From Brachyhypopomus gauderio (taxonomy: Eukaryota; Chordata; Actinopteri; Gymnotiformes; Hypopomidae), in NCBI RefSeq assembly GCF_052324685.1, contig NC_135218.1, positions 23,574,851 through 23,638,850 on the forward strand: DNA of 64,000 nt, written 5' to 3'. This document shows, in pieces, positions 53,518-64,000 of this stretch. The position numbers were made by a program, and so were the translations under genes. Each line of letters opens with the position of its first letter. Position 1 is the stretch's first letter. The notes beneath the pieces are model-generated. The model had not been told where the DNA came from, ran no database searches, and worked only from the letters and a program-made list of their open reading frames with translations.

Positions 53518-55782
53518 ATGACCGCCTGTGCGGGGTTTAGACCCGCCCGTCTCGCCGCTCACGGACGGAAAACCGCAGTTTGTATAGCGAGAAGATTAAA
53601 GTCACAAACCAGCGACTTAAATCAGCAGAATGTCGCAGCACTGACGGGGAAATTAAAGACCGTCCACGACCTGCCTGGACCCAACTTGGCCACCACGGTT
53701 TACTTTCTTTTTGTAAAGGGTTACGCAGATAAAAGCCACGCGTTGCAGGTTAGTTCAAAACTCTTTATGCTTCTTGTGTGGAAGAAAAACGTTTTATTGA
53801 AACTGGGCCTGCTGTGCATCATTACAGAATCAGACTTTTTCTCCTTGTAAAATCAGTATAGACTCTAATGGCGTCGTCGTATGGTGTAGAAGAGATACAT
53901 GTTGTTTCAGGTCCGGTACCGTTGTTGTGTAGGTGGAACACAAACGTCTTTACGGGCCGATCTGGCGCTCCCGGTTCGGTCCGTTCGACATCATTAACGT
54001 TGCGACGGCGGAGCTGATCGCTCAGGTGATCCGCCAGGAGGGACGGTACCCGGTGCGCACCGAACTTCCCCACTGGAAGGAGTACCGAGACCTGAGGGGT
54101 CAAGCTTACGGTCTTCACGTCGAGTCGGTCTTGTTCACCATCATTTCCCTTGTGTGGCAACATGTGACAGTGAATTAAAGTAGTATAAAAGTGTTGTGTG
54201 ATATTTAACTCAGAAATTTGACAAAGCACCACTTTAATTCTGATAAATTTGATAAGCTCTTATTTTACATGAACTCAACGCACTGTGTAACCGGTCAGTA
54301 CGCCAACCTGAGGGTGTCTGAACATCAGACGCTCCTGTGTCCCTCAGCACGGGCGAGAACTGGTCACGCATGCGCAGTGCCCTCAACCCCAAGATGCTGA
54401 AGCTGCGCGAGGTGGCCACGTACGTGCCCGTGATCAACGACGTCGTAACGGACCTGCTGCACAGGCTGGAGCGCCTGCGCATGCGCAGCCCCGACAAGGC
54501 CACCGTTTCGGACCTGCCCGCTGAACTCTACAAGTTCGGCTTTGAAGGTCAGGGCGGGTGAAGGGGGTTTTTTACAGGCCTCTCGTTTGTTTAAAGGGGG
54601 GCATTTTCACTATCTTTGGTTATGGAGGGAAAATATAATGAAATTCATTTATAAACTTTTGCCAACCTGACCAAATCCTTTCTGAAGGTATCGCTGGGGG
54701 TTTAGGATTGCCCAAGGTATCTTCTTTAGTGAAGCTTTTGGTCTTCTGAAAGCAGTCAACGTCCTTAAAGCATTTAAAACGCACGTTCGCAAACAGCAAT
54801 ACTTGATAGCACAGAAGTTGATTAGCCTTTTCTGAACCCAGCGGTACAATCTTTTCCCGTAGTGATGTAGGTAGCACTTGTGTCATGTTTAATGGCTGGA
54901 ATGATTTTCCGTTTAGTTGAAACTTTTCTCCTTTAGTCTTTGGATTGTTGGCCAGTGTTATTAGCCAAGAGGTACAGGAAACCCTGCAGAGATCAGTTCA
55001 CCACAAATGAACACTCTCACCAAATAACAAATGGCTTTAAGCCCAGTCCATATAATTGGTGCTTTAAAGAGACATATGCAGAAAACATGCAATAAGTTAT
55101 AAAGGCAGTTAATGTACTATTTTCAACCCAACAGTTATTCACCATCAAAATATATTAGGTTGCAGTTTGGGTCACCCTGTCTGGGTGGAGTTTCCATGTT
55201 CTCTCCGTATCACAACAGATTTCCTCTGTGGTCTCTGGTTCCTCCCACCTTCCAAGAAAATGGTGGTTGAGTTATTCGGTTACTCTAAATTGTTCTGGTG
55301 TGAGTGTGTGTTAGTGTGTGTCCTCTTGTCCAGTGTTTGTTCCTCTGTTCTGGGTGTTCTGGTGTGAGTGTGTGTTATTGTGTGTCCTCTTGTCCAGTGT
55401 TTGACGTTCTGTCCTGGGTGTTCTGGTGTGAGTGTGTGTTATTGTGTGTCCTCTTGTCCAGTGTTTGTTCCTCTGTTCTGGGTTTTCTGGTGTAAGTGTG
55501 TGTTATTGTGTGTCCTCTTGTCCAGTGTTTGTTCCTCTGTTCTGGGTTTTCTGGTGTAAGTGTGTGTTATTGTGTGTCCTCTTGTCCAGTGTTTGTTCCT
55601 CTGTTCTGGGTGTTCTAGTGTAAGTGTGTGTTATTGTGTGTCCTCTTGTCCAGTGTTTGACGTTCTGTCCTGGGTGTTTTATTCCCTTCTTGTCCCTTGA
55701 CTCAACACAGTCCCCAGGGGGCTGTGGCTTCTGTTTGAGAGCATGCAGACTGAGATAGGCTGTCGCTTCTCACTGGTGTGTG

Positions 55783-55817
<35 letters not shown>

Positions 55818-56792
55818 GTTGTGACAGAAATTATGTCATTCTTGATTAGGTCATGTCATTTAGATTACAAGAGACGTTATTATGAACGTTATGATTTAGT
55901 ACATGTCATTCTGATTAAGTAGAAGGACTACAATAATGAAGTAGTGTGTTTCAGTGTAATCATGTTTAGTTCATATTATGCATGTGTGTGCTATACGTGA
56001 CCCAGGTCAGGGAGAGTGCTGAGGGTAAGAGCACTCTGTTAACTGGTAGTCACCAGTCTCCATACTTGGGTCATTTACTGTACATGTAACTAGTACTGTA
56101 TACATATTACTGGACACAATGTCTTATAATTTTCTGTCTTTGTCAGGGCACATTGTCAGAAATGACTATAATGCCGTCAGTCAATACAGACCAGTCGTGT
56201 GTGTACAGGTATCACATCTGTCCTGTTCGAGACACGTCTGGGCTGTCTGCAGGACGAGATTCCCCAGGACACACTGCGCTTCATCACGGCCGTCAGCAAC
56301 ATGCTGACCCTGTCTGAAACCGTCCTCTTCCTCCCTCGCTGGACGCGGACAGTCTTCCCCTTCTGGACGCGCTTTGTCCAGGCCTGGGACGACCTCTATG
56401 ACGTGGGTACGCTGGATCATTGAATTCATGTCTCGGTGGTGAAAGAGCTCTGATATTTAGTTATGACCGTATAATAGTGCTTGTAGTAGTGCTGACGTGT
56501 TTGCGCTCAATAAGGTATTTCTCAGTATGGTATTCTTTGCGAGAACATAGACCTAAATCCCCTTTTTCCTGTTGTGAAGTAACATGGGAAAAGCTGAATG
56601 TCTCCTCCCGTGTGCTGGTCCAGCCCGGCGTTTGATTGACAGGAAGGTGAAGCAGATGGAGGAGCAGATGGAGCGAGGGGAGAGGGTGGATGGGACCTAC
56701 CTCACCTCCCTTCTCTCCTCTAACAAGATCTCCCTCGAGGAAATCTACATCACCATCACAGAGCTGCTCCTGGGAGGCGTGGACACGGTAAG

Positions 56793-56832
<40 letters not shown>

Positions 56833-56921
56833 TGTGTGTGTGTCTGTGTGTGTGTGAGTGTGTGTCTGTGTGTGTGTGTGTCTGTGTGTGTGTGTGTGTG
56901 TGTGTGTCTGTGTGTGTGTGT

Positions 56922-56996
<75 letters not shown>

Positions 56997-59900
56997 TGCT
57001 GACATTCTGCTTAACTGTAGAAAAAACAAATATCCAACCACACGAAGACCCAAAGCTGGATAGTCAGCATTCTTGATGTTTGTCTCAGCCTGCGAGCATT
57101 TTGTGCTTAATGTAGCATGTACAACTCAAAATCAAAAACATGGAGGTTACGTGGAAATTGGCTGCGCTAAAAATTGTCCTGTTTCCTTTTAAAAGTATGT
57201 TGTGTGCAATTGACTGCCGTTTCTCAATGGCGTGTGGAATGGATGTAAAAGCTGGCGCCCTCGTGTGGTGCACAAGTGTAAATGCGACCGCCACAGGATC
57301 GTTTATGCGAGACTGATTTGCCGGTCACATTGAAAACCCACCAACCGATGGGTGCATCTGCAATCACGTTCTACTTATACAGGCAATAAACCCCCAGTAA
57401 TAAAGGGAATACACCTCCAGTTATTGAAGGATAGAACTTCCAGTTATACAGGAAATTCACTTTGAGCAATTCAGGGAATACACAGAAGCACAAAAATGGA
57501 GGATTCAAGTTTACTCATAACAGTCATTAGGAACCAAAACAGATGTATGTGGTTGTGATTCAGGATACGAAAAGGGGTTTGTATGTCTGTATTATTCTTC
57601 ATCCCTCCCTCAGACATCGAACACCTTGTCCTGGACATTGTATCACCTCGCTGGAGATCAGGACATGCAGAAGCGTCTCTACCAGGAGGTGGTGTCCATC
57701 TGTCCCCAGAGGGAGCCGCCCACCACGGAGCACCTGAGCAAGATGCCCTACCTGAAAGCCGTCATCAAGGAGACACTCAGGTACACGGGTGTGGACTGAG
57801 TGCTAAGACGTTGAACTTGGGCTGATACCAGCGTTTAGTGCAGAACCAGCTCAGCTCTTTACTGACATCATCATTCAAGGGTCAAAGTGCAATGCTTAAG
57901 CCTCCTGTGGAAATCCAGAAAAAAATCTGATATGAGATACTGATAAAAATAAACACAATAAAGACGCAAAGGCATGTCCCTAGGCTGAGAGAATCCCCAT
58001 TCAGGTAGTCACACGTTCAAACCTTCGGTTAATGGTTACACCACAGAAGAGACACCAGCAGTCACACACTCACCTTTCACATTCCTTCAAGGAAAGAGGA
58101 ACCTGTTCCATACCTCACCCCGCTTTGATTATATGATAAACTTGTTTGTCAGATGCAAGTTCAGTCATGTTTTAAGTTGGAATGTTGTGACTACAAATAC
58201 GTAGCAGATATTATCTGGTCACCACAACCTATAATACAGAGTGTCTAGACCAGTATTCTAGTTAAACAGAATCTGGAACTCTGATCTACTGTACGGGCTA
58301 GGATGACTGCATGAGAGCATGACAAAGAACCTTCAGAATTCGCTCTGGATAAGAGCATCTGCTGAATGCTGAGAATGTCTCTGTGTTGCATAAGTAATGC
58401 CTGATTGTTTGAGTGCGGTTTGAGTGCTGTTTGACAGCAGTGCTTTGTGTTCGGCCCCTTTTGTGCTAGTCGAGTCAGGTTGAGGTCTTCAGAGGGGCTT
58501 TGTTTACCACGTGATGTGTCCTTTAACAATGAGATGTTGATAAAGTTTGAAGGACCTGATTTCTCTACCTGGTCTTCTGCTTTGTTGCTCTGAGATCATC
58601 ATACCTACTCATGCACAGTTCCAACATCTAACACACCCGATCCTGCTAATCGGTGCCGTCTCAGAACTATGACCGAGTGTATCGGGTTTTAGAGCTGAAC
58701 TCTGCAGGAATGTAGAACCTTCTGGTAGAAATAGTGGAGGCAGATCAGATGATGAGCTAATCTGTTGTTTTGAGCCTTGCTCTATTTGGACGTATTTCAC
58801 GTTGCTTGACTACCACGTTGTCAAAAGCTTTTTGTAAACAACTGCAGTTTGTTGTGGTGTGTGTTGTTTGCTCTGGTGTTGTTGTTCTTCTGACCCTTTG
58901 GATGATTTGTCCTTAACAAACTTACACCGTGTGTCTGCAGGTTGTACCCAGTAGTGTCTGGCAATGGCCGTTTCACTGTGGACAACGAAGTTGTCGTGGG
59001 TGATTACTGGTTCCCAAAGAAGGTAAGACCAGCAACAGACCAGTTGCTCCTAATGAGTCCACAATTTCTTCATAAACCACCTACAAGCAGAACAGGTGCG
59101 TCACGTACCTGTCACGTGTGCCACATGCCTGTCACGTGTGCCACATACCTGTCACGTGTGCCACATGCCTGTCACGTGTGCCACATACCTGTCACGTGTG
59201 CCACATGCCTGTCACGTGTGCCACATACTTGTCACGTGTGCCACATGCCTGTCACGTGTGCCACATACTTGTCACGTGTGCCACATACCTGTCACGTGTG
59301 CCACATGCCTGTCACGTGTGCCACATACTTGTCACGTGCATCACATACCTGTCATGTGCATCACACACCTGTCACGTGTGTCATATACCTGTCACGTGTG
59401 CCACATGCCTGTCACGTGTGCCACATGCCTGTCACGTGTGCCACATACTTGTCACGTGCATCACATACCTGTCATGTGCATCACACACCTGTCACGTGTG
59501 TCATATACCTGTCACGTGTGCCACATGCCTGTCACATGCGTCACATATCTGTCACGTGCGTCACATAACTGTCACGTGCGTCACATACCTGTCACGTGCG
59601 TCACATACCTGTCACGTGCGACACATACCTGTCACGTGTGCCACACGCCTGTCACGTGTACCATGTACCTGTCACGTGGGCCACATGACTGTCACGTGCA
59701 TCACATACCTGTCACGTGTGCCACATACATGTCACGTGTGCCACATGCCTGTCACGTGCCCCATGCCTTCTGTTCTTCTCAGACGCAGTTTCACCTGTGC
59801 CACTACGCGGTCAGTCACGATAAGGACGAGTTCCCAGAGGCGGAGCGCTTCTTCCCAGACCGCTGGCTGAGGGGCGGGGCCTCCTACTCTAAGCACCACC

Positions 59901-61402
59901 CCTACAGCTCCATCCCGTTCGGCGTGGGAGTGCGTGCCTGTGTGGGGAAGAGGGTGGCAGAGCTGGAGATGTACACCGCCCTGTCCAGGGTGAGTTTCAC
60001 ACATGGAGGGTTTCACATGCAGAGGGCTTCACACGCGGAAGGGTTCACACGCGGAGGGCCTCACACGCGGAGGGTTTCACATGGGGAGGGTTTCACACGC
60101 AGAGGGTTTCACACGCAGAGGGTTTCACACGCAGCTTCATACGCAATACACACCACATTCCTTTTCTATAGCAATGTGCATAACAATTATGCAATGAAAA
60201 GCAAAACCTTTAAAACAATACTTTATGTTGTTGGACTTTTTTTATTAAAAGACAATATACAGGGCACATAAAAATGAGGCATTGAATTAGTGTCAGAGTT
60301 GAATACATTTCACCTTGAATTGTAATCAAGGCACAGCTATAGTTAGAATAGCCACGGTAACGACCCCTAAAATGAGGACAAGCCCCTCCCGAAGGACGAT
60401 GTATGGGGGTGTGTGACACTACAACACACTACATTCAGATTGAGAACTGTAGTCATGTTTCTTTCTTTTTTGACATTTGTATACTCTTGCATACCATCCA
60501 ATTGATTAGAATATGTAGTTTATGTGGCTGGCCGGTGGATCAGGTGTGATCTGTTTAATCAATGGGGTAGAAGGTCTGGGCCTTGACACTCGTGACCCAG
60601 TGGTGTGCTAAAACAGGACCAACACAGGTATGCACAGGTGTCCTGCTAGACGATGGTCAGGGACCTGCAGAACTTGACAGAACCAGACGTCTGGATGCTT
60701 CAATTATGCTGCACGAGATCACGTTTAAATAGCGATGTGCACCTAGTCGTGTGTCAGAAATTGTGAAGTAAATGTTTTTAACATGGCTGCCTCTGTGTCA
60801 GGAACACACTTAATAGAGTTTCTTCATCTCGTTAGCTACACTTCAGAAAAAAATCACCATTAGAAATATTGTTTTAATATAATAATAATAATAATATTAG
60901 AATATTGTTTGCTACTACTGGGTGGTAAAAATGCCTGATTGATCCTTTAAACTTTAAGTACCAAGTTACAGTACACTGGACTGATTTGAATAATGAGTTA
61001 TATTTGTGTGTTTCCTTTCGGAGAATCAGTGTAAACTCTTGATTTGTCATGTTTCTTTATATGCAGTTTTTTTTGCCAGCACAAGACCTTTTATTAAGTC
61101 CCACATATTTTAATCATATTTAATATTTGAATTATTAAGTAAAGGTGGAAATGAACAAACACACTTTAAACTAGTTTTGCTGTTCTGTTGCTTCTAGCTT
61201 TAGTTGTTTTGTTTGTTTTTGGAGTATAAATAGTGTTAACAGTATTCTCTTCCGTTGGTGAACCCTCCTCACCTTTCTTGTGCAGCTGATGCAGCACTAT
61301 GAGGTCCGGCCACTAGATGGCGCCCCCGTCGTACAGCCCAAAACCAGGACCCTTCTCATTCCCTCTCAGCCTATCAACTTACGCTTCCTCCCCCGGGCCT
61401 GA
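53518..61402 (+). CDS. cyp27a1: CYP27A1-like mitochondrial sterol 27-hydroxylase P450 (9 exons)
   Basis: CYP27A1 enzymes hydroxylate the sterol side chain in bile-acid synthesis, fed by adrenodoxin in mitochondria. Exons: 53518-53748, 53933-54123, 54348-54547, 56209-56406, 56624-56787, 57614-57780, 58941-59022, 59783-59989, 61286-61402, giving 518 residues. Intron phases match cyp27c1 throughout, and exons 2, 3, 5 and 9 have identical lengths (191, 200, 164, 117). The N-terminus is Arg-rich, as expected for a mitochondrial presequence. Hallmarks: [34 protein letters not shown], the I-helix GGVDTTSNT, KETLR, and the haem motif [12 protein letters not shown] with Cys464. Exon 2 needs the weak donor GA|GTCGGT to keep phase. 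Intron 3 carries a dispersed repeat; intron 7 an E-box array. Fish often have several cyp27a1 copies, so which one this is cannot be told from here. Confidence 0.9.
55165..55685 (+). repeat. Dispersed fish repeat whose tail expanded into a 64-bp tandem array
   Basis: GTCTGGGTGGAGTTTCCATG, TCTCTGGTTCCTCCCACCTT and GGTTACTCTAAATTG are words of a very common teleost dispersed repeat. Directly after it, a 64-base unit (GTGTCCTCTTGTCCAGTGTT with GTTCTGGTGTGAGTGTGTG) is repeated six times at exact spacing (first at 55318, last at 55638). It lies in cyp27a1 intron 3. Mixed TG tracts follow near 55776-55820. Confidence 0.8.
56799..56994 (+). repeat. (TG)n tract after cyp27a1 exon 5
   Basis: About 195 bases of TG repeat with scattered TC interruptions, starting 12 bases inside intron 5. 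Confidence 0.95.
58335..58378 (-). repeat. Fragment of the same dispersed repeat core seen at 18030
   Basis: CGCTCTGGATAAGAGCATCT then GCTGAATGCTGA is the reverse complement version of the 18030-18070 core. Only the terminal module is recognisable. Confidence 0.6.
59097..59768 (+). repeat. 20-bp minisatellite with about 30 CACGTG E-boxes in cyp27a1 intron 7
   Basis: About 33 units of the 20-mer GTCACGTGTGCCACATGCCT. Variants change the second half (ACATACCT, ACACACCT). By my count 30 units keep an intact CACGTG palindrome. A longer segment of about 120 bases with the GTCATGTGCA variant occurs twice (about 59331-59450 and 59451-59530), showing block duplication. The array ends about a dozen bases before the exon 8 acceptor. 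Confidence 0.95.
59993..60135 (+). repeat. 16-17-bp minisatellite at the start of cyp27a1 intron 8
   Basis: About eight copies of GAGGGTTTCACACGCAG with small changes (GCTTCACACGCGG, CCTCACACGCGG). It begins a few bases after the exon 8 donor. Confidence 0.9.
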
Positions 61403-64000
61403 GGGTAGAGCTGCTTACCAAAACAACAGGAAAGTACCATGAAGATGTTCCTGAAGATCCACCGATTTAAATGTATTCAACTGTATTGTTTGTGCTATTA
61501 CACGCAAATACCAATGTCAGCTGCATTAAGCACATTTTGCTACTAAACACAAATCGATGACATCATTAATATGTCACTTTGTAAACAAATGTAATTAAAA
61601 TCTAAAATTTCAATTTTAATTAAATTTTAATCTATTAAAACTACATCATTGTTGCTGTAATTGGTCTGCATTTGTTCTTGTGGTTTCTGCTCTTCTCTCC
61701 TTAGTTACATTCTCTCATGAGAAAAGGTGAATTAGCTTGTGGAATAATGTATATTTAATTTTAAGGATTCTGTCATACATATACTTCAACAATAATATAA
61801 AAAAGAAAAAAGAAAACTAGCTCTGACAGAAAAATGATAATCGCACATTTGATGAGATGGCGGGTCGTTGTGGTAGTGCAGTATAGCCCAGGTTAGAACG
61901 TTAAGCACTGTGACTTTTACTGACTTTTTCCTCACACGATTATCGTGTGGAATAGAAACGCATTACAGGGGCACATGTCCCATTAAATTGGGTATCATGA
62001 TGTCCTGTTGACCTCCATTTCAATCATATACGCCTCTCAGAAATGCAGTGATTACAGTGAACACGGCGACCTGCACAGTGGCAAACGGACAATGTGCTGA
62101 AATGAAAAGACCCATCACACGGATTTAACATTGGCCTGAGCTGTAAACAGAAAGGTAATACGTGTGAATTTGTATTTAACAAAATGCTGAATTCATGTTA
62201 ATACTGAATACAAATGCCATGAAATGCAGTCAGCTCACAACTATATTAATTCACTAGCAAAGCGGAGGGTAGTCGTAAATGAATAAATACAAATAGATAA
62301 ATAAATAAATACATAAATACGTTTGAAATAAAGAGTCTCTAGCCTGCCTCTTGCAGTAGGACCCCAGAATTTTGCCAATGACTGCATTGCATTGTGGGGG
62401 CATTGAAAAAGCCAAAACCAAAGTCATCTCTCAGCACATGAACTTGAGGCAATGCAATTTCCATACAATAAATAAAAGATCTGTGAGTTGAAAATTTCTG
62501 TGTTCTGCTGAAAATTGAAATCGGGCCAGGATGAACCAAACACTTACATACGTAGGACATTCCTGCCTCATTCTTCACGTGTCAGCACTTCTCTCTGCAG
62601 GACAGAAATTAATTTCACAGGCCCTGCAGCACTAACTACCCTAAATAACATTTGAAACTTCAAAACGTAATAAGCCTACATCTTCATCAGTGCCACTGAC
62701 CAACCTGACTCAAAGACCTTAAAGTATAAACAGTAAACAAACCAAATGGTGAAGATGAAAAACTGCCAGATTTAATATATAGCACGTTCCAGAGATTAAC
62801 ACGTGAGATTCCAGAGACTAACACGCGAGATTCCAGAGATTAACACGTGAGATTCCAGAGATTAACACGCGAGATTCCAGAGATTAACACATGAGATTCC
62901 AGAGATTAACACGTGAAATTCCAGAGATTAACACATGAAATTCCTGCTGGCTTTTATTCTTTTTTTTTCTGTTCACATAAAGTTCTGCAGGAGACCCCTG
63001 CACCTGTGAGGTCACCGACCCCGCTGAAGCAGAAACAAACGATTATAAAGGTCTTTCATCGACAACACTGACTTGAACTAATTTCAGTAAACATTTTGTC
63101 CCGGTATGATCTAGATGATTCATACGTACTAAATCTGAAGATGCTAAATGTAAAAATAACCGTCCGACCGAGGGAGCAGTGAGACCTAGTGTAATTGATC
63201 TGATCCTTGAAGAGGTGCGTAGCTAAGACGCCCTCTGGTATGTTTCTATCATGGCAATGTCAAAAATATTATGTACAAATTTAAAATAATACAGAATAAT
63301 ACATTTAAAATTCTTAGTTACATTAAAGGTACAATGATGAGCATCGTGAGTATCGTGATATTGCACAACCTGGCGTCTTTGCCAAACGTTTGTATTTGAA
63401 AAGTGCAGAATATTTTTCTACAGGAGATTGAATCGAGTAAAAAAAAGACTTAAATGCCATATTTCATATCTGTAAATCATAACGAAGATTTTTTTTAAAG
63501 CCTTTAAAAAAAGAATCTTAACACAACAAAATATAGCACACAGTGTGCAAACAACTTGGCATAGAGAAGAGAGACTGAGCTGCTTGAAGGGAGTGGTACA
63601 TTCCAGCGTGATGGAGGATGTCGATGGAAAACAGCAGAACACCAACATTCAAAAACATCCACACTTAATGCACTAACAATTTCACCTCGAATTCCTCTCT
63701 ATACAACACAATCTTTATTATTGTTATTATTAATATAATATATTTCATTACTTTCTTTTTTGTTTGTTTGTTTTTACCCATATCAACAATAGGAAATGAC
63801 GTCACATCCAAGTTTAACTTGGCGTGCGTCTTCAGTTCATAACAGTACTGCAGTAGGAGGTGGGACAGGTAGACTTCCTGTTTGCTTAGCCAATAAGAAC
63901 TCAACAAGAGTAAGACTGGTGTGTCTTCCTGGTCCATAAGGTCCACTGATGTACAACTGAAAGGTGAATGCTGATTGGTGAGTGGCAACCATAGGACCTT
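61403..64000. other. cyp27a1 3' flank without recognised genes
   Basis: A 22-base repeat with GAGATTCCAGAGATTAACAC (about seven copies) lies at 62785-62945. Short AT-rich runs such as AAATAAATAAATACATAAATA occur near 62295. No coding exon, RNA gene or mobile element is supportable. A minus-strand 3' UTR of an unseen neighbour could occupy the right end, since several TTTATT words are present, but this is a guess. Confidence 0.5.

Noticed and set aside
53822-54232. Minus-strand open frame of 136 codons
   Set aside because: It is the antisense shadow of cyp27a1 exon 2 and flanking introns.
59097-59768. Regular direct repeats that might suggest a CRISPR array
   Set aside because: The units are contiguous without unique spacers and lie in a vertebrate intron, so this is a minisatellite.
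59096-60271. Open frame of 391 codons rich in Cys-His-Val
   Set aside because: It is translation of the 20-base E-box repeat plus exon 8; the frame is an artefact of the repeat period.

Overview
This is vertebrate nuclear DNA from a ray-finned fish. Multi-exon genes with GT-AG introns encode proteins close to human SUMO1, NOP58, TCF23, WDR12, ERCC3, CYP27C1, MAP3K2 and CYP27A1. The introns are short, packed with (CA/TG)n microsatellites and minisatellites, and carry fish-type dispersed repeats. An otophysan such as a catfish, characin or knifefish is plausible from the repeat flavour, but I cannot prove it from the sequence alone.

Layout, left to right. sumo1 (minus, 222-2053) and nop58 (plus, 3552-8807) are head to head, separated by CpG-rich DNA, a hairpin-forming minisatellite and an AT microsatellite. 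nop58 introns host three intact-looking box C/D snoRNAs (one SNORD70-like, two SNORD11-like) and one decayed copy. A small bHLH gene resembling tcf23 lies on the minus strand (11323-12421). wdr12 (13841-17314) and ercc3 (18532-27514) follow on the plus strand. Next come cyp27c1 (30467-36578), map3k2 (40568-45409) with a long 3' region, a decayed L2-type LINE (51208-52310), and a cyp27a1-like gene (53518-61402). The last 2.6 kb shows no gene I can support.

Functional themes. nop58, its hosted snoRNAs and wdr12 all act in ribosome biogenesis. NOP58 protein is a core component of the same class of box C/D particle its introns encode. The two CYP27 genes have the same nine-exon architecture and intron phases, so they are ancient paralogues. 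ercc3 (TFIIH helicase) and map3k2 (MEKK2) are unrelated housekeeping or signalling genes.

Main points of interest: (1) an in-frame TAG inside an otherwise intact cyp27c1, the vitamin A1 to A2 desaturase gene; (2) a minisatellite in ercc3 intron 5 that copies the end of exon 5 plus its 5' splice site about 15 times, and a second junction-spanning array in cyp27c1 intron 7; (3) an array of about 30 CACGTG E-boxes in a cyp27a1 intron; (4) snoRNAs that share one antisense element but place box D three bases apart, predicting methylation of two neighbouring 18S positions; (5) splice sites formed directly by CA/TG microsatellites. Coding spans below run from start codon to stop codon; exons were placed by hand from splice signals, phase continuity and remembered human protein sequences.
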